Positions 26,626 through 37,031 of a stretch of DNA of 62,215 nt are shown piece after piece. How positions within the stretch are numbered: the stretch's first letter is position 1; each line of letters starts with the position of its first letter. Source of the stretch: Chitinophagaceae bacterium (GTDB lineage: Bacteria; Bacteroidota; Bacteroidia; Chitinophagales; Chitinophagaceae). The DNA is taken from positions 1 to 62,215 of the forward strand of contig JAIEQM010000005.1 in the NCBI GenBank assembly GCA_019747705.1, read 5' to 3'. The position numbers and the translations under genes were made by a program. The notes under the pieces were generated by a model. The model did not search any database. It was given only the letters and a program-made list of their open reading frames with translations, and had not been told where the DNA came from.

Positions 26626-27036
26626 TCAAAAAGTAGCAACAAAAACTGCTGCATTCAAAATGGCAATATTTCTGAAAGGGTTCAATACAAGCAAATCAAT
26701 ATCACCTGTAATAATGCAGGTGGCATTTGCAGCAACTGCCAGTTCAAGAAATTTATTGTCTTTGGGGTCACGGCAGTCTGTAATTTTTTCAGTTGGGGAA
26801 AAGTACAGCACTTTTTTTTACATCAGGCGGAGAATCTCAAATCTTTCTTCTATAGAAATAAAGTATTTATCAAACTTGCTCCTTAACAATACCTGGGTGT
26901 ATTCTTCAAATACCTCCTTTGATGTTGCAATGAAACCAGATTTTGCTGCTTTATCAAAAGCAAGCCTTACCAGAGAATGGGGCAAAATTGAAGCACTCAC
27001 CAAAAAATTTGTATCAAAAACAAAAACATTAGTCAT
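26626..27036 (-). pseudogene. PIN-domain (VapC-like, COG1569-type) toxin split by an in-frame stop
   Basis: From the ATG at 27036 the product reads MTNVFVFDTNFLVSASILPH and runs 72 residues to ILRLM, then meets TAA at 26820-26818. In the very same frame the rest continues KKVLYFSPTEKITDCRDPKDNKF and ITGDIDLLVLNPF to 26626. The full length would be about 136 residues, the normal size of this PIN family. The acidic active site is split: D8 and a Glu of SKEVFEEY lie before the stop, the Asp residues of DPKDNKF and TGDIDLL after it. A single AAA to TAA change explains it. The stop precedes the A-run that follows, so slippage in that run would not bypass it. Unless read through, the RNase is dead. 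Confidence 0.75.
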
Positions 27037-27259
27037 CCGACTTCAGTATTTCATTCACTATTTCTTCGGTCAAACCCCTTTTTGCAAGGCGTTCGCCGAT
27101 TTCATCAAGGGCAGAAAAGAAATTCTCGTCCTTATATTTTTCGATGACAAAGTCAACGTCTTTCGCAAACTGTTCAGAGAGTACCTTTTTAAATTTGGAA
27201 GAAGCAAGCCGCCACTTTTTTGCGGTTTCGTCAGCAACTTCAATAACAATTCGTTCCAT
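27029..27259 (-). CDS. Antitoxin partner of the PIN-domain toxin
   Basis: The 76-residue protein begins MERIVIEVADETAKKWRLAS, a short beta strand then helix as in ribbon-helix-helix or related antitoxins. It is strongly charged throughout and ends EEIVNEILKSDD. It overlaps the toxin gene by 8 bp, the usual coupling in type II pairs, and reads antisense to the permease array. A TAAATTTG element at 27285-27292 lies 25 bp before the ATG and can serve as its own promoter. The antitoxin frame is intact although the toxin is broken. Confidence 0.65.
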   Translation of the reverse strand: MERIVIEVADETAKKWRLASSKFKKVLSEQFAKDVDFVIEKYKDENFFSALDEIGERLAKRGLTEEIVNEILKSDD

Positions 27260-27284
27260 GATGTTTTACGTTTTAAGTTCAACT

Positions 27285-27292
27285 CAAATTTA
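27285..27292 (-). promoter_or_regulatory. TAnnTTTG element for the toxin-antitoxin pair
   Basis: The minus strand reads TAAATTTG 25 bp upstream of the antitoxin ATG. It would direct transcription against the permease array. Confidence 0.45.
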
Positions 27293-27318
27293 CTGATTAA
27301 TTTTTTAAAGCAGGAATT

Positions 27319-29739
27319 ATGATCAAAAACTATTTCAAACCCGCCTGGAGAACCTTATTCAAAAATAAATTTCATTCGTCCATCAATATTGTTGGACTGG
27401 TGATTGGTTTTTCAACCGGGCTAATGGTATTGCTGGCGGTGTACATGCAATTAAGCTTTGATAATTTTCATGCCAATGAAAAGAAACTGTACCAGGCTTA
27501 CCAGGTGTTTAATAAAAAAACCGGTGTAGAATACGGGGCACAGTTTGGTTACCCGGCCGCACCTGTTTATAAAGCTGAGTCACCTGCTATTGATAAAGCC
27601 AGCCGGTTTTTGTATGGCGGAAGTTTAGCTGAGTATAAAGGAAAAGAACTGGATGTGCCGGTGATGCTGGTGGATGAAGATTTTCTTTCCATGTTTACAT
27701 TTCCTGTATTGAAGGGGAATAAAGCAAACCCTTTAAAAAATCTCAGTGATATTGTTATTACAGAATTTACTGCCAAAAAAATATTTGGGGATGAAGACCC
27801 CGTTGGCAAAACATTCAAAGCATCAGCCGGCAGTGCCATGCAGGATATGGTGGTATCAGCGGTTGTAAAAGATTTTCCAAAAACTTCTACTATAAAATTT
27901 GATGCGCTGGCCCGTATTGAAAACAGAAACGATTATGCGGCAGATAAAAATAACTGGAACAGCCAGCATCATCCCGTGTTTATTCAATTAAAGGATGGTG
28001 TTACGCAATCAGATGCAGAAAAACAGTTAAAACTGGTAAATGAAAAATACCTGGCAGCATGGTATGACGGATTAAAAAAAGAAGGTGCAAAGCCAGATAA
28101 ACGGGGTGATATTTTTGCAACCAGGTTATTGCCTATACGTGATGTTCATTTTACTCCACGTATTGGAATCAATGCGATTAATAAAGCCCAGTTGTATGTG
28201 GTGTTAACCGTAGGGCTGCTCATTATTCTTATTGCCTGTTTTAATTTTATTAATATCAACCTGGCCAATGCCTTTACAAGAAGCAAAGAAATTGGTGTGC
28301 GTAAATGTTTGGGAGCTGCCAAACAAAAATTGTTTGCACAACTGTGGAGCGAAAGCTTTTTAGTGTGCACCATTGCTTTTGTTCTGTCGCTCTTGCTGAT
28401 AAATGTGCTCATTTACTTTATGAACAATACGTTTAAAGTAAACATGCCGCTGGATACGTTGATGTGGCAGCCCGGTTTTCTTGCAGTTGCTGTTGGTTTG
28501 TTGTTGTTTGTTTCGCTCATTGCCGGTGGCTATCCCAGCTGGGTGATGGCGAGGTTCCCTGTTGTAGAAACACTCAAAGGAAAAGTGGCGCTCAAACGCC
28601 GCAGTATTTTAAGAAGCTCTTTAATTGTTGCACAGTTTGTAATTGCCTGTATTATGATCAGCTGTACATTGATTGTTTACAAACAGTTTAATCATTTGCA
28701 GAATGCTGATTTGGGTATTAACAAAGAAGCCATCATCAGCATTCCTTTATTTAAGGCTGAAAGCGCAAGAGAGAAAATTCAAAAACTCAGAACAAGACTG
28801 GCATCCAATCCCAATATATTATCTGTAAGTGGCAGCAGCAACAATATTGGTATGGGAAAAGATAAAAGCAGTTCTAAAAGCACCATTGGCTTTGATTATA
28901 AAGACAAACAAATTACCACCAATATTGCACATATTGATTATGATTATTTAAAAACATTTGGGATTAAACCCATTGAGGGAAGAGATATTGATCTTTCGTA
29001 TTCATCGGATACTTCTTTAAAAGTAATTCTTACTGAAAGTGTGGCAAAGCAGTTTGGCGAAAAAAACCTTGTGGGCCAGCAGTTATTAGTTGACAGCTCA
29101 GGCCCACGCTGGAATGTTATTGCAGTTATCCCTGATTTTCATTTGTATTCCATGCATGAAGAAAGCGAGCCGTTAACGCTGATGCTGGATAAGAAAGGCG
29201 GTTTGAACTATTGCTTTATAAAAACCACACAACAGAACATGCTCTCCACAATGGAAACCATTAAAAACGAAATGGCCATACTGGAGCCGGGTCGTGATTT
29301 CAGGGGAACATTTTTGGATGATAATATTAAAGAGTGGTATGCAGAAGAGCGGATGATGAGCATCCTCTTTAGCATTGCAGCGTCAATTGCTATTCTTCTT
29401 TCCTGTTTGGGATTGCTGGCAATGGTATTGCTCATGATACAGCAACGGGTGAAAGAAATCGGTGTGCGGAAAGTATTGGGCGCCAGCATCTCCAATCTTT
29501 CCGTTTTAATATCAAAAGAATTTTTGTTGCTGGTGTTGATTGCAGTACTCATTGCAACACCCATTGCATGGCTGGCGATGAACAGTTGGTTACAGTCATT
29601 CCCTTACCGTATTTCATTACAGTGGTGGATGTTTGTTTTGGTGGGTGTTGTTGCCCTGCTCATAGCGGCATTAACCATTGGCGCCAATACCATTCGTGCG
29701 GCGATGCAAAATCCGGTGAAGAGTTTAAGAACAGAATAA
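27319..29739 (+). CDS. Double-FtsX ABC permease 4 of 9
   Basis: The 806-residue copy follows the antisense toxin-antitoxin block. Its coupling motifs are TRSKEIGVRKCLGAA and RVKEIGVRKVLGAS. The first periplasmic domain starts LSFDNFHANEKKLYQAYQVF, and the second contains IGMGKDKSSSKSTIGFDYKD, a Lys/Ser-rich loop not seen in its neighbours. The last spans are LLVLIAVLIATPIAWLAM and WWMFVLVGVVALLIAALTI. Because the block before it separates it from permease 3, it may depend on read-through across the antisense pair. Confidence 0.9.
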   Translation: MIKNYFKPAWRTLFKNKFHSSINIVGLVIGFSTGLMVLLAVYMQLSFDNFHANEKKLYQAYQVFNKKTGVEYGAQFGYPAAPVYKAESPAIDKASRFLYGGSLAEYKGKELDVPVMLVDEDFLSMFTFPVLKGNKANPLKNLSDIVITEFTAKKIFGDEDPVGKTFKASAGSAMQDMVVSAVVKDFPKTSTIKFDALARIENRNDYAADKNNWNSQHHPVFIQLKDGVTQSDAEKQLKLVNEKYLAAWYDGLKKEGAKPDKRGDIFATRLLPIRDVHFTPRIGINAINKAQLYVVLTVGLLIILIACFNFININLANAFTRSKEIGVRKCLGAAKQKLFAQLWSESFLVCTIAFVLSLLLINVLIYFMNNTFKVNMPLDTLMWQPGFLAVAVGLLLFVSLIAGGYPSWVMARFPVVETLKGKVALKRRSILRSSLIVAQFVIACIMISCTLIVYKQFNHLQNADLGINKEAIISIPLFKAESAREKIQKLRTRLASNPNILSVSGSSNNIGMGKDKSSSKSTIGFDYKDKQITTNIAHIDYDYLKTFGIKPIEGRDIDLSYSSDTSLKVILTESVAKQFGEKNLVGQQLLVDSSGPRWNVIAVIPDFHLYSMHEESEPLTLMLDKKGGLNYCFIKTTQQNMLSTMETIKNEMAILEPGRDFRGTFLDDNIKEWYAEERMMSILFSIAASIAILLSCLGLLAMVLLMIQQRVKEIGVRKVLGASISNLSVLISKEFLLLVLIAVLIATPIAWLAMNSWLQSFPYRISLQWWMFVLVGVVALLIAALTIGANTIRAAMQNPVKSLRTE

Positions 29740-29768
29740 CTCAATTATAAACCTTTCAATCATCACTC

Positions 29769-32150
29769 ATGTTAAAAAATTTATTGCTCATTGCACTTCG
29801 CAACTTAAGAAAAGACAGGTGGTTCAGTATTCTCAATATTCTGGGCTTAACCATTGGCATCACCTTCAGCCTGTTTTTAATATTTTATATTGTTGATGAG
29901 CTGGGTTATGATAAGTTCAACACAAAGCATGAACGCATCTACCGCATCAATGCCCACCTGCAGGAACCCACCAGGAAATTTGATGTAGCCAGTACGCAAC
30001 AAGTACTTGGCCCCACTGTTAAAAAAGATTTTCCTGAAGTAGAAGAAATGACCCGTTTATTCAACAGGGAGCGAACACTTTTTAAACAGGGCGATAACAA
30101 TTACTATGAAACCAAACTGTATTATGCTGACAGTACCGTCTTCAACATATTTACTTTCAATTTTGCTGAGGGCAATGCTAAAAATGCGTTGAATAAACCG
30201 AACTCCATTGCACTTTCAAAATCAACCGCCAAAAAATATTTTGGGAATACTCCGGCTGTTGGTAAAACCATCAAAACAGTTTATGAAGTTTATAATGTAA
30301 CCGCTGTGTTTGAAGACCTGCCGAAAAATGCTCATGTTCGTTTTGATATGCTCATGTCATTAACACCTTTCCTGCAATCAATGGATGCACAGTTTTGGGG
30401 AGGGTTCAATAATTATACTTATGTGTTGCTTAAGCCCGGCACAGATGCAAAAACATTTGAAAAGAAATTGATACCCTACTATGAGAAATACATGGCGCCC
30501 ATTTTTGCACAGTTTAATGTAAAAGCGCAGTATGGTGTGCAACCTATTACGGATATTCATTTAAAATCAAACTTACTGGGCGAGCCGGAAGAAACGGGGA
30601 GCATGAGTTATATCTGGATATTTGGCGCTGTTGCATTTTTTATGTTGCTCATTGCCTGTATTAATTATATGAATCTTACAACAGCACGCAGCGCAAGAAG
30701 GGCAAAGGAAATAGGCATCCGTAAAGTAAACGGTTCATCCAAAAAGCAATTGGTGTTTCAGTTTTTAAGTGAAAGCCTGCTCACATCTTTTATTGCCATA
30801 TTGCTGAGTGTGTTGCTCGTGATTTTGTTTTTATCCACGTTCAACACTATTTCAGGAAAATTATTTACTATCAAAACATTGTTTGAGCCGGCCAATTTGC
30901 TATTGCTGCTGGGTATTGTTTTGTTTACTGGTTTGGTAGGAGGCAGTTATCCTGCTTTTTATTTATCAGGGTTTAAACCGGTTGGAATACTGAAAGGCGC
31001 TTTATCAAAAGCATCCGGCAATATAAATCTGCGGCGCACATTGGTAGTATTGCAATTTTCCATTTCAATGATTATGCTCATTTGTACATGGGTGGTGTAT
31101 TCACAACTGAACTATGTGCGGAAAAAAGACCTGGGTTTTAACCAGGAACATGTGATGACGGTGACTGTAAATACAGGACAAGATGAACGGAGCAAGATTG
31201 CTGCGATGAACAATGATTTCAGAAGCATTCCTAATGTGAAATTAGTAGGCTCAGGTAATGCTTTTCCCGGTGACCCCAATCTTAGCCTTAATTTATTTTC
31301 CGTTGAAACTGCTACCGGTAATGTGGAAAAAGGAATTGAGTGCTATGCTATTGATGAAACTTTAGTTCAAACACTGGGTATGAAAATAGTGAAAGGCAGA
31401 AACTTTTCAGGCCCGGCAGATACGGCACACAGCATTCTTGTTAATGAAGCTATGGCAAAAGCATTCAACTGGGATAATGCTGTTGGTAAACGTGTAAAGT
31501 TTCCCGGAGATACAAGTGGTAATTATTTAGAAGTAGTGGGTGTTGTAAAAGACTTCAATCAAAAAGCATTGTACAATCCCATTGCTCCGCTCATTTTATT
31601 TTACGGACCCAATGGTAACAAGATTCAAATAAAAATAGCAGAAGGCGAATTAAAACCAATCATTGCTAAAGTGGAAGCCACCTGGAAAAAATATTTTCCT
31701 GCATTGCCTTTTGAATACAAATTCCTGGATGAAGATTTTAACTCACAATATGCCGCCGACCAAAAGCGTGGAAAAATATTTGCAGCTTTTTCAATTCTCA
31801 CCATCATCATTACCTGTTTGGGTTTGCTGGGCTTAACTGCATTTACCACACAGCAAAGGCAAAAAGAAATTAGTGTGAGGCGTGTGCTCGGCGCTTCTAC
31901 AGGTGAAGTGGTAACGTTGATTACAAAAAACTATTTATGGCTGGCATTGATTGCGGCAGCTATTGCATTTCCGGTGGCATGGTATTTTATGAACAAGTGG
32001 TTGCAGGTATTTCCATACAACACCGGGTTGAGTGTGGTTCCGTTTATTGTATCAGCTTTAGTGATATTGTTTACAGCAATTGCAACGGCAAGTTTCCATT
32101 CTGCAAAAGCAGCATTGAGTAATCCGGTAAAAAGTTTAAGAACTGAATAA
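29769..32150 (+). CDS. Double-FtsX ABC permease 5 of 9
   Basis: The 793-residue copy starts 29 bp after permease 4. Its coupling motifs are RRAKEIGIRKVNGSS and RQKEISVRRVLGAS, the second slightly changed from the array consensus (IGVRK to ISVRR). The first unit ends GLVGGSYPAFYLSGFKPVGILKG. Its closing span (VVPFIVSALVILFTAIATASF) lacks the WWVF start found in permeases 1-3. Confidence 0.9.
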   Translation: MLKNLLLIALRNLRKDRWFSILNILGLTIGITFSLFLIFYIVDELGYDKFNTKHERIYRINAHLQEPTRKFDVASTQQVLGPTVKKDFPEVEEMTRLFNRERTLFKQGDNNYYETKLYYADSTVFNIFTFNFAEGNAKNALNKPNSIALSKSTAKKYFGNTPAVGKTIKTVYEVYNVTAVFEDLPKNAHVRFDMLMSLTPFLQSMDAQFWGGFNNYTYVLLKPGTDAKTFEKKLIPYYEKYMAPIFAQFNVKAQYGVQPITDIHLKSNLLGEPEETGSMSYIWIFGAVAFFMLLIACINYMNLTTARSARRAKEIGIRKVNGSSKKQLVFQFLSESLLTSFIAILLSVLLVILFLSTFNTISGKLFTIKTLFEPANLLLLLGIVLFTGLVGGSYPAFYLSGFKPVGILKGALSKASGNINLRRTLVVLQFSISMIMLICTWVVYSQLNYVRKKDLGFNQEHVMTVTVNTGQDERSKIAAMNNDFRSIPNVKLVGSGNAFPGDPNLSLNLFSVETATGNVEKGIECYAIDETLVQTLGMKIVKGRNFSGPADTAHSILVNEAMAKAFNWDNAVGKRVKFPGDTSGNYLEVVGVVKDFNQKALYNPIAPLILFYGPNGNKIQIKIAEGELKPIIAKVEATWKKYFPALPFEYKFLDEDFNSQYAADQKRGKIFAAFSILTIIITCLGLLGLTAFTTQQRQKEISVRRVLGASTGEVVTLITKNYLWLALIAAAIAFPVAWYFMNKWLQVFPYNTGLSVVPFIVSALVILFTAIATASFHSAKAALSNPVKSLRTE

Positions 32151-32160
32151 AAGCAATACC

Positions 32161-34632
32161 ATGATTAAAAATTATTTCACCATCGCTGTAAGAAACTTCC
32201 TGAAACATAAAAGTTTTACACTCATTAATGTTTCAGGTTTGGCCATTGGTATCAGCGCTGCATTGGTTATTTATTTGATTGTACAGTTTGAATTTAGTTT
32301 TGAAAAATTCAGAAAAGATAATGACCGCATTTACCGGGTTGTTTCTGATCTCACTTTTCCCGGAGAATCGGTCATGAAAAACTCAGGTGTTGCTATGCCA
32401 TTGCCGGCAGCAGTAAAAACAGATATTACCGGTATAGAAGCCGCCACACATTTTGTTACAGCCTGGGAAACAAATGTAAAAGTGCCGGTGAAAGGCAGTC
32501 AGTCCCCTGCTGAATATAAAAATCAATTAAATATTATTTATGCTGATGAAAATTATTTTAAGCTCTTTCAATACAACTGGCTGGCAGGCTCAGAGCAAAC
32601 GGCTTTAAAAGATCCTTACCAGGTGGTGTTAACGGAAGAAAAAGCAAGAACTTATTTTGGAAATCTTAGTCCGCAGGATATCATTGGAAAGGAAATGATT
32701 TACAATGATTCTGTAAAAGTAACCGTATCCGGTATTGTGAAAGAACCTGTTCAGCAATCAACTGATTTCAGATTTAAAGAGTTTATTTCAATGGCAACCT
32801 TTATTAAAAAAAAGCTGTATGAAAATTTTGGCAGTAATGACTGGAACAGCGTTAATTCAGCCTCACAATTATTTGTAAAATTAAAAACCGGAACAAGTGT
32901 TGCTCAAATTAATAGTCAATTTGCAACGCTGCGAAAAAAATATGTAAAACCTGAAAACAATGAAAAGGATGCTACCGTTCATTCATTGCAGCCTTTAACA
33001 GATATGCATTTTAATGCTGAGTATGGCTCATTTGATGATGTACGGCAGGCGCACAAACCAACATTATATGGATTACTGGCAGTTGCATTGTTTCTTTTAT
33101 TGCTTGGCTGTATCAATTTTATCAACTTAACAACCGCACAGGCATCACAACGTGCAAAAGAAATCGGCATCCGTAAAACATTGGGTAGCGGCAAACCGCA
33201 GTTGCTTTTTCAGTTTTTGAGTGAAACATTTTTATTAACACTGCTGGCAACTGCGTTGTCCATTGCCATCATGCCCTGGCTGCTGAAAATATTCAGCGAT
33301 TTTATTCCGCCCGAAATTAGTTTCTCTTCCATTAATCAACTGCATGTTTGGTTGTTCTTAGCGGCACTTGTTGCAGTGATGACTTTGCTTTCAGGATTTT
33401 ATCCATCACTTGTGCTCACAAAATTTAAGCCCGTTGCTGTTTTAAAAAATCAGTTACCCGCAGGTACTAAACAAAGCAGGAATGTATGGCTCAGAAAAAC
33501 CTTAACCGTTACGCAATTTGTTATTGCCCAGTTCCTGGTAATTGCAACGCTGGTGGTAAGTAAACAGGTAAACTATTCCTTAAATAAAGAACTCGGTTAT
33601 AAAAAAGAAGCTATTGTGTATTTCAGAACTTATTGGGATTTCTTTTCAGGGAAACCGGATAACAGACGATTTGCTTTGCTGGAAAAAATTAAAGCTATGC
33701 CTGAGGTTGAAAAAGTAAGCCTCGGCAGTAATTCTCCTGCACATATCGGCGGCAGCTCTACAACGATGAAAGTAAATAACGGAGAAAAAGAAACGGAGTT
33801 GATGACAGAGATTTTAAATGCCCATCCTGATTACTTTGATATTTATAAATTAAAATTAGTAGCCGGTAAATTTTATGAACGTTCAGACACAACTAAAGAG
33901 TACTTAGTGAACGAAGCTTTTACCAAAGCATTTGGATTTAAAAAGCCCGAAGATGCCATTGGTAAACTAATAAATGCCAATAACAAAAGTTTTCCAATTA
34001 CCGGAGTGCTGAAGGATTTTCATACAAAATCAACGCATGCAGCCATAGAACCACTTGTTTTTTCAGGTGCTGAAAACAGGAGTTTCAGTATTCATGTTGC
34101 TTTAAAAGCGCAAGAAGGTAAACCCGGCCAATGGAAAAATGCACTGGCAAAAATGGAAAAAGAATATAAGGCACTTTATCCTGATAATGATTTCAAGTAT
34201 GAGTTTTTTGATGAAACCATTGCAGGCTTTTATAAAAAAGAACAGGATGTGGCAAGGTTGTTAAACTGGAGTGCAGCGCTCTGTATTTTTATCAGTTGCC
34301 TGGGTTTGCTGGGGCTGGTTATGTACACCACCAATACCAGAACAAAAGAAATTGGTGTGCGCAAAGTGTTGGGTGCATCTGTAACACAATTGGTAGCACT
34401 GTTGTCAAAGGATTTAATGTCGCCGGTGTTGATCGCATTTGTAATTGCATCGCCGCTGGCATGGCTTGCAATGAATAATTGGTTGCAGGATTTTGTGTAC
34501 CGCACACAAATAGGATGGTGGGTGTTTGCAGTCTGCGGACTAAGTATGTTATTGATTGCAATTATTGTGTTGGGAATACGAACAGTAAGGGCAGCATTGG
34601 CAAATCCGGTTAAGAGTTTAAGAACAGAGTAA
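32161..34632 (+). CDS. Double-FtsX ABC permease 6 of 9
   Basis: The 823-residue copy, the longest, starts 10 bp after permease 5. Its coupling motifs are QRAKEIGIRKTLGSG and RTKEIGVRKVLGAS. Extra length sits in the periplasmic domains, for example WETNVKVPVKGSQSPAEYKNQ in the first and LGSNSPAHIGGSSTTMKVNN in the second. It ends VRAALANPVKSLRTE. Confidence 0.9.
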   Translation: MIKNYFTIAVRNFLKHKSFTLINVSGLAIGISAALVIYLIVQFEFSFEKFRKDNDRIYRVVSDLTFPGESVMKNSGVAMPLPAAVKTDITGIEAATHFVTAWETNVKVPVKGSQSPAEYKNQLNIIYADENYFKLFQYNWLAGSEQTALKDPYQVVLTEEKARTYFGNLSPQDIIGKEMIYNDSVKVTVSGIVKEPVQQSTDFRFKEFISMATFIKKKLYENFGSNDWNSVNSASQLFVKLKTGTSVAQINSQFATLRKKYVKPENNEKDATVHSLQPLTDMHFNAEYGSFDDVRQAHKPTLYGLLAVALFLLLLGCINFINLTTAQASQRAKEIGIRKTLGSGKPQLLFQFLSETFLLTLLATALSIAIMPWLLKIFSDFIPPEISFSSINQLHVWLFLAALVAVMTLLSGFYPSLVLTKFKPVAVLKNQLPAGTKQSRNVWLRKTLTVTQFVIAQFLVIATLVVSKQVNYSLNKELGYKKEAIVYFRTYWDFFSGKPDNRRFALLEKIKAMPEVEKVSLGSNSPAHIGGSSTTMKVNNGEKETELMTEILNAHPDYFDIYKLKLVAGKFYERSDTTKEYLVNEAFTKAFGFKKPEDAIGKLINANNKSFPITGVLKDFHTKSTHAAIEPLVFSGAENRSFSIHVALKAQEGKPGQWKNALAKMEKEYKALYPDNDFKYEFFDETIAGFYKKEQDVARLLNWSAALCIFISCLGLLGLVMYTTNTRTKEIGVRKVLGASVTQLVALLSKDLMSPVLIAFVIASPLAWLAMNNWLQDFVYRTQIGWWVFAVCGLSMLLIAIIVLGIRTVRAALANPVKSLRTE

Positions 34633-34643
34633 AAACAAAAGCC

Positions 34644-37016
34644 ATGATAAAAAACTATTTCAAATTGGGTTGGCGCAATCTTCTTAAAAACAAATTATCG
34701 TCCATCATCAATATTGTTGGATTAGGTTTGGCAGTGGGTTGCTGTTTGGTGGTATTTGTATTTCTGGATTGGTCCATCAATCAGGATGATTTTCATTCAA
34801 AACTTGATAAACTTTATGTGGTGGAACGGATTGCAGAGAAAGACGGCAACCAGCAAATCTGGGGCGATTCGCCGGCGCCAATGGGAAACATGTTGAAAAA
34901 CGATTTTCCACAAATAAAAAATACTGCCCGCCTTAATAGGGTTGGTGCAGTAGTTAAACAGGGCGACAATGTTTTTAGGGAAGAAATTAGTTTTGTAGAT
35001 GATGCTTTCTACAGCATGTTCGACTTTCCTGTGAAATGGGGTAACAAACTAACTTTTAGTGAACAAGATGGTATTGTGCTTACAGAAGAACTTTCCGAAA
35101 AACTTTTTGGGAAAAATAATTCCGTTGGAAAAAACGTAAATATCAGATTTTCTAGTAATGGGCACGAGATCATTAAAAATTTTACTGTAAAAGGGGTTTT
35201 TGAAAAACAGCCAAAGGAAACATCGTTTTATTTTGCTGCACTTGTGCCATTTAATAATATGGTTTCATTGGGAATGAATAAAACAGATGACTGGAGCCAA
35301 CCTGTTAGTATTACTTTTCTTGAGACCGAAAAGGCATCTTCTGTTTTACCCGGCATTAACCAAAGCAAAAAATATGTGGATTTATATAATGACGCAAATA
35401 AAGATTCTAAAATAGCTGCTTATAATTTTCAGCCTTTAAAATCAATGAGTTTTCATTCTTATAAAGTTATCAATTCAAGGTTTTCCGGGCCACATATTAT
35501 AGGTGTAATTATGCTGTTGGCAATTGCTATTTCTATTTTGCTGCTGGTTTGTTTTAATTATATGAATATCGCCATAGCTTCTGCATCCAGCCGCCTGAAG
35601 GAAATAGGCATCCGCAAAGTAATGGGAAGTAACAGAAAACAAATCATTTTTCAATTCATTTTGGAAAACCTAATCCTTTGCACTGCTGGTGTATTTATAG
35701 GATTGTTTTTGGCTAAGTTCATCTTTTTACCCTGGTTTTCACAAATAGCGAATATTGATTTAGCTCAAAAACTTTTTGAAAATGTTCATGCCTGGTGGGC
35801 ATTACTTGCTCTGATTTTTATTACGGTTTTAGGCGGGGCGGCTTATCCTTCCATTTATATATCTGCGCTAAAACCCATTAGTATTGTGAGGGGAAGCTTG
35901 GTCTTGGGGAGTAAAAACCGTTTTAGAAAAACGCTTTTAGGGTTTCAGTTTTTCTTTACATTTTTGGGTATTTCAATGGCATTGGCTTTTATTCACGAAA
36001 ATACAGTGTCGAGAGCAAAACCATGGGGGTATGAGCCTGCTAACAATGTAGTTGTAAAATTAGAAGACTCCACCAACTTTCAGCTTTTTAAAACAGCGCT
36101 AAAAAGCAACAATGCTATTGCATCAGTTACAGGCTCGGTGCAGTCAATTGGTAATTATACAAAACAGCTTGTTATCAAAAGCGAAGGCAAAGAACAAACC
36201 GTACAAAGTATAAGCGCTTTGCCGGGCTTTGCAAGTCAGTTAGGTATCAAAATATTAAGTGGAAGGGATTTGAGCGACTCTTTTGCCACCGATCAATCAG
36301 CTTCTGTGCTTGTAAATCAGGCATTCTTAAAACAAATGAAATGGCAAGCCGGTATTGGAAAAACGATAGAATATGATAACAAAAAGTATTCAGTAGTGGG
36401 CGAGATAAATGATTTTCGTTTTGAAAACTTTCAAAGCAAAGTTCAGCCGCTTGTTTTACTCGGCTGTAAACCAGAAGATGTAAAATTCGTTTACGTTAAA
36501 ACCAGTCCAGCATTATTATCAAATGCACATTCTTCAATTGAAAAAACATGGAAAGCAGCATTTCCCAATCTCCCTTTTGATTATTATTATCAGGATACTG
36601 TGTTTGATGGCTATTTTAGTGGATTCGCTCAAGTGGCTCAGGTTATGACTGCCGCATCACTTATAATGATTATTGTTTCTGTTTTTGGGATTTTCGGATT
36701 AGCCTTATTAATATTAGGTAAAAAAATGAAAGCGCTTAGTGTTAGAAAAGTGCTTGGAGCAGGAAGGGGAAACATTAGTTTCCAGATAATTAAAGAATTT
36801 TTATCTCCTATTTGTTTTGCACTAGTCGTTGGAGTGCCTGCATCCTATTTACTTACAAAATCCATTCTTGTTCAGGTTACGCCAGAATCTAATGTGTCGT
36901 TTGCGCCATTAATTATTTCATTGATAAGTTTAGTTATTATTACTGTTTTAAGCTTGTTATGGCATCTATACAAAGCATTTACTGCCAACCCAACTGCTTA
37001 TTTAAAAAATGAATAG
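34644..37016 (+). CDS. Double-FtsX ABC permease 7 of 9, divergent member
   Basis: The 790-residue copy is the odd one out. Its first coupling motif SRLKEIGIRKVMGSN is normal, but the second is KMKALSVRKVLGAG, with the usual KE-I-G replaced by KALS. The tail is LYKAFTANPTAYLKNE instead of KSLRTE. An orphan 3' end coding KSLRTE lies 16-60 bp behind its stop. I infer that this gene replaced most of an older permease, leaving that tail. It starts 11 bp after permease 6. Confidence 0.88.
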   Translation: MIKNYFKLGWRNLLKNKLSSIINIVGLGLAVGCCLVVFVFLDWSINQDDFHSKLDKLYVVERIAEKDGNQQIWGDSPAPMGNMLKNDFPQIKNTARLNRVGAVVKQGDNVFREEISFVDDAFYSMFDFPVKWGNKLTFSEQDGIVLTEELSEKLFGKNNSVGKNVNIRFSSNGHEIIKNFTVKGVFEKQPKETSFYFAALVPFNNMVSLGMNKTDDWSQPVSITFLETEKASSVLPGINQSKKYVDLYNDANKDSKIAAYNFQPLKSMSFHSYKVINSRFSGPHIIGVIMLLAIAISILLLVCFNYMNIAIASASSRLKEIGIRKVMGSNRKQIIFQFILENLILCTAGVFIGLFLAKFIFLPWFSQIANIDLAQKLFENVHAWWALLALIFITVLGGAAYPSIYISALKPISIVRGSLVLGSKNRFRKTLLGFQFFFTFLGISMALAFIHENTVSRAKPWGYEPANNVVVKLEDSTNFQLFKTALKSNNAIASVTGSVQSIGNYTKQLVIKSEGKEQTVQSISALPGFASQLGIKILSGRDLSDSFATDQSASVLVNQAFLKQMKWQAGIGKTIEYDNKKYSVVGEINDFRFENFQSKVQPLVLLGCKPEDVKFVYVKTSPALLSNAHSSIEKTWKAAFPNLPFDYYYQDTVFDGYFSGFAQVAQVMTAASLIMIIVSVFGIFGLALLILGKKMKALSVRKVLGAGRGNISFQIIKEFLSPICFALVVGVPASYLLTKSILVQVTPESNVSFAPLIISLISLVIITVLSLLWHLYKAFTANPTAYLKNE

Positions 37017-37031
37017 AGACCCTTGTATATA

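Noticed and set aside
26811..26820. Programmed frameshift rescue of the PIN toxin at the A8 run
   Set aside because: The two halves are in the same frame and the TAA is read before the A-run could shift the ribosome, so frameshifting would not restore the protein.
26600..27322. 240-residue plus-strand frame between permeases 3 and 4
   Set aside because: It runs exactly antisense to the PIN toxin and antitoxin, which have recognisable families and overlapping starts; its own sequence has no domain.
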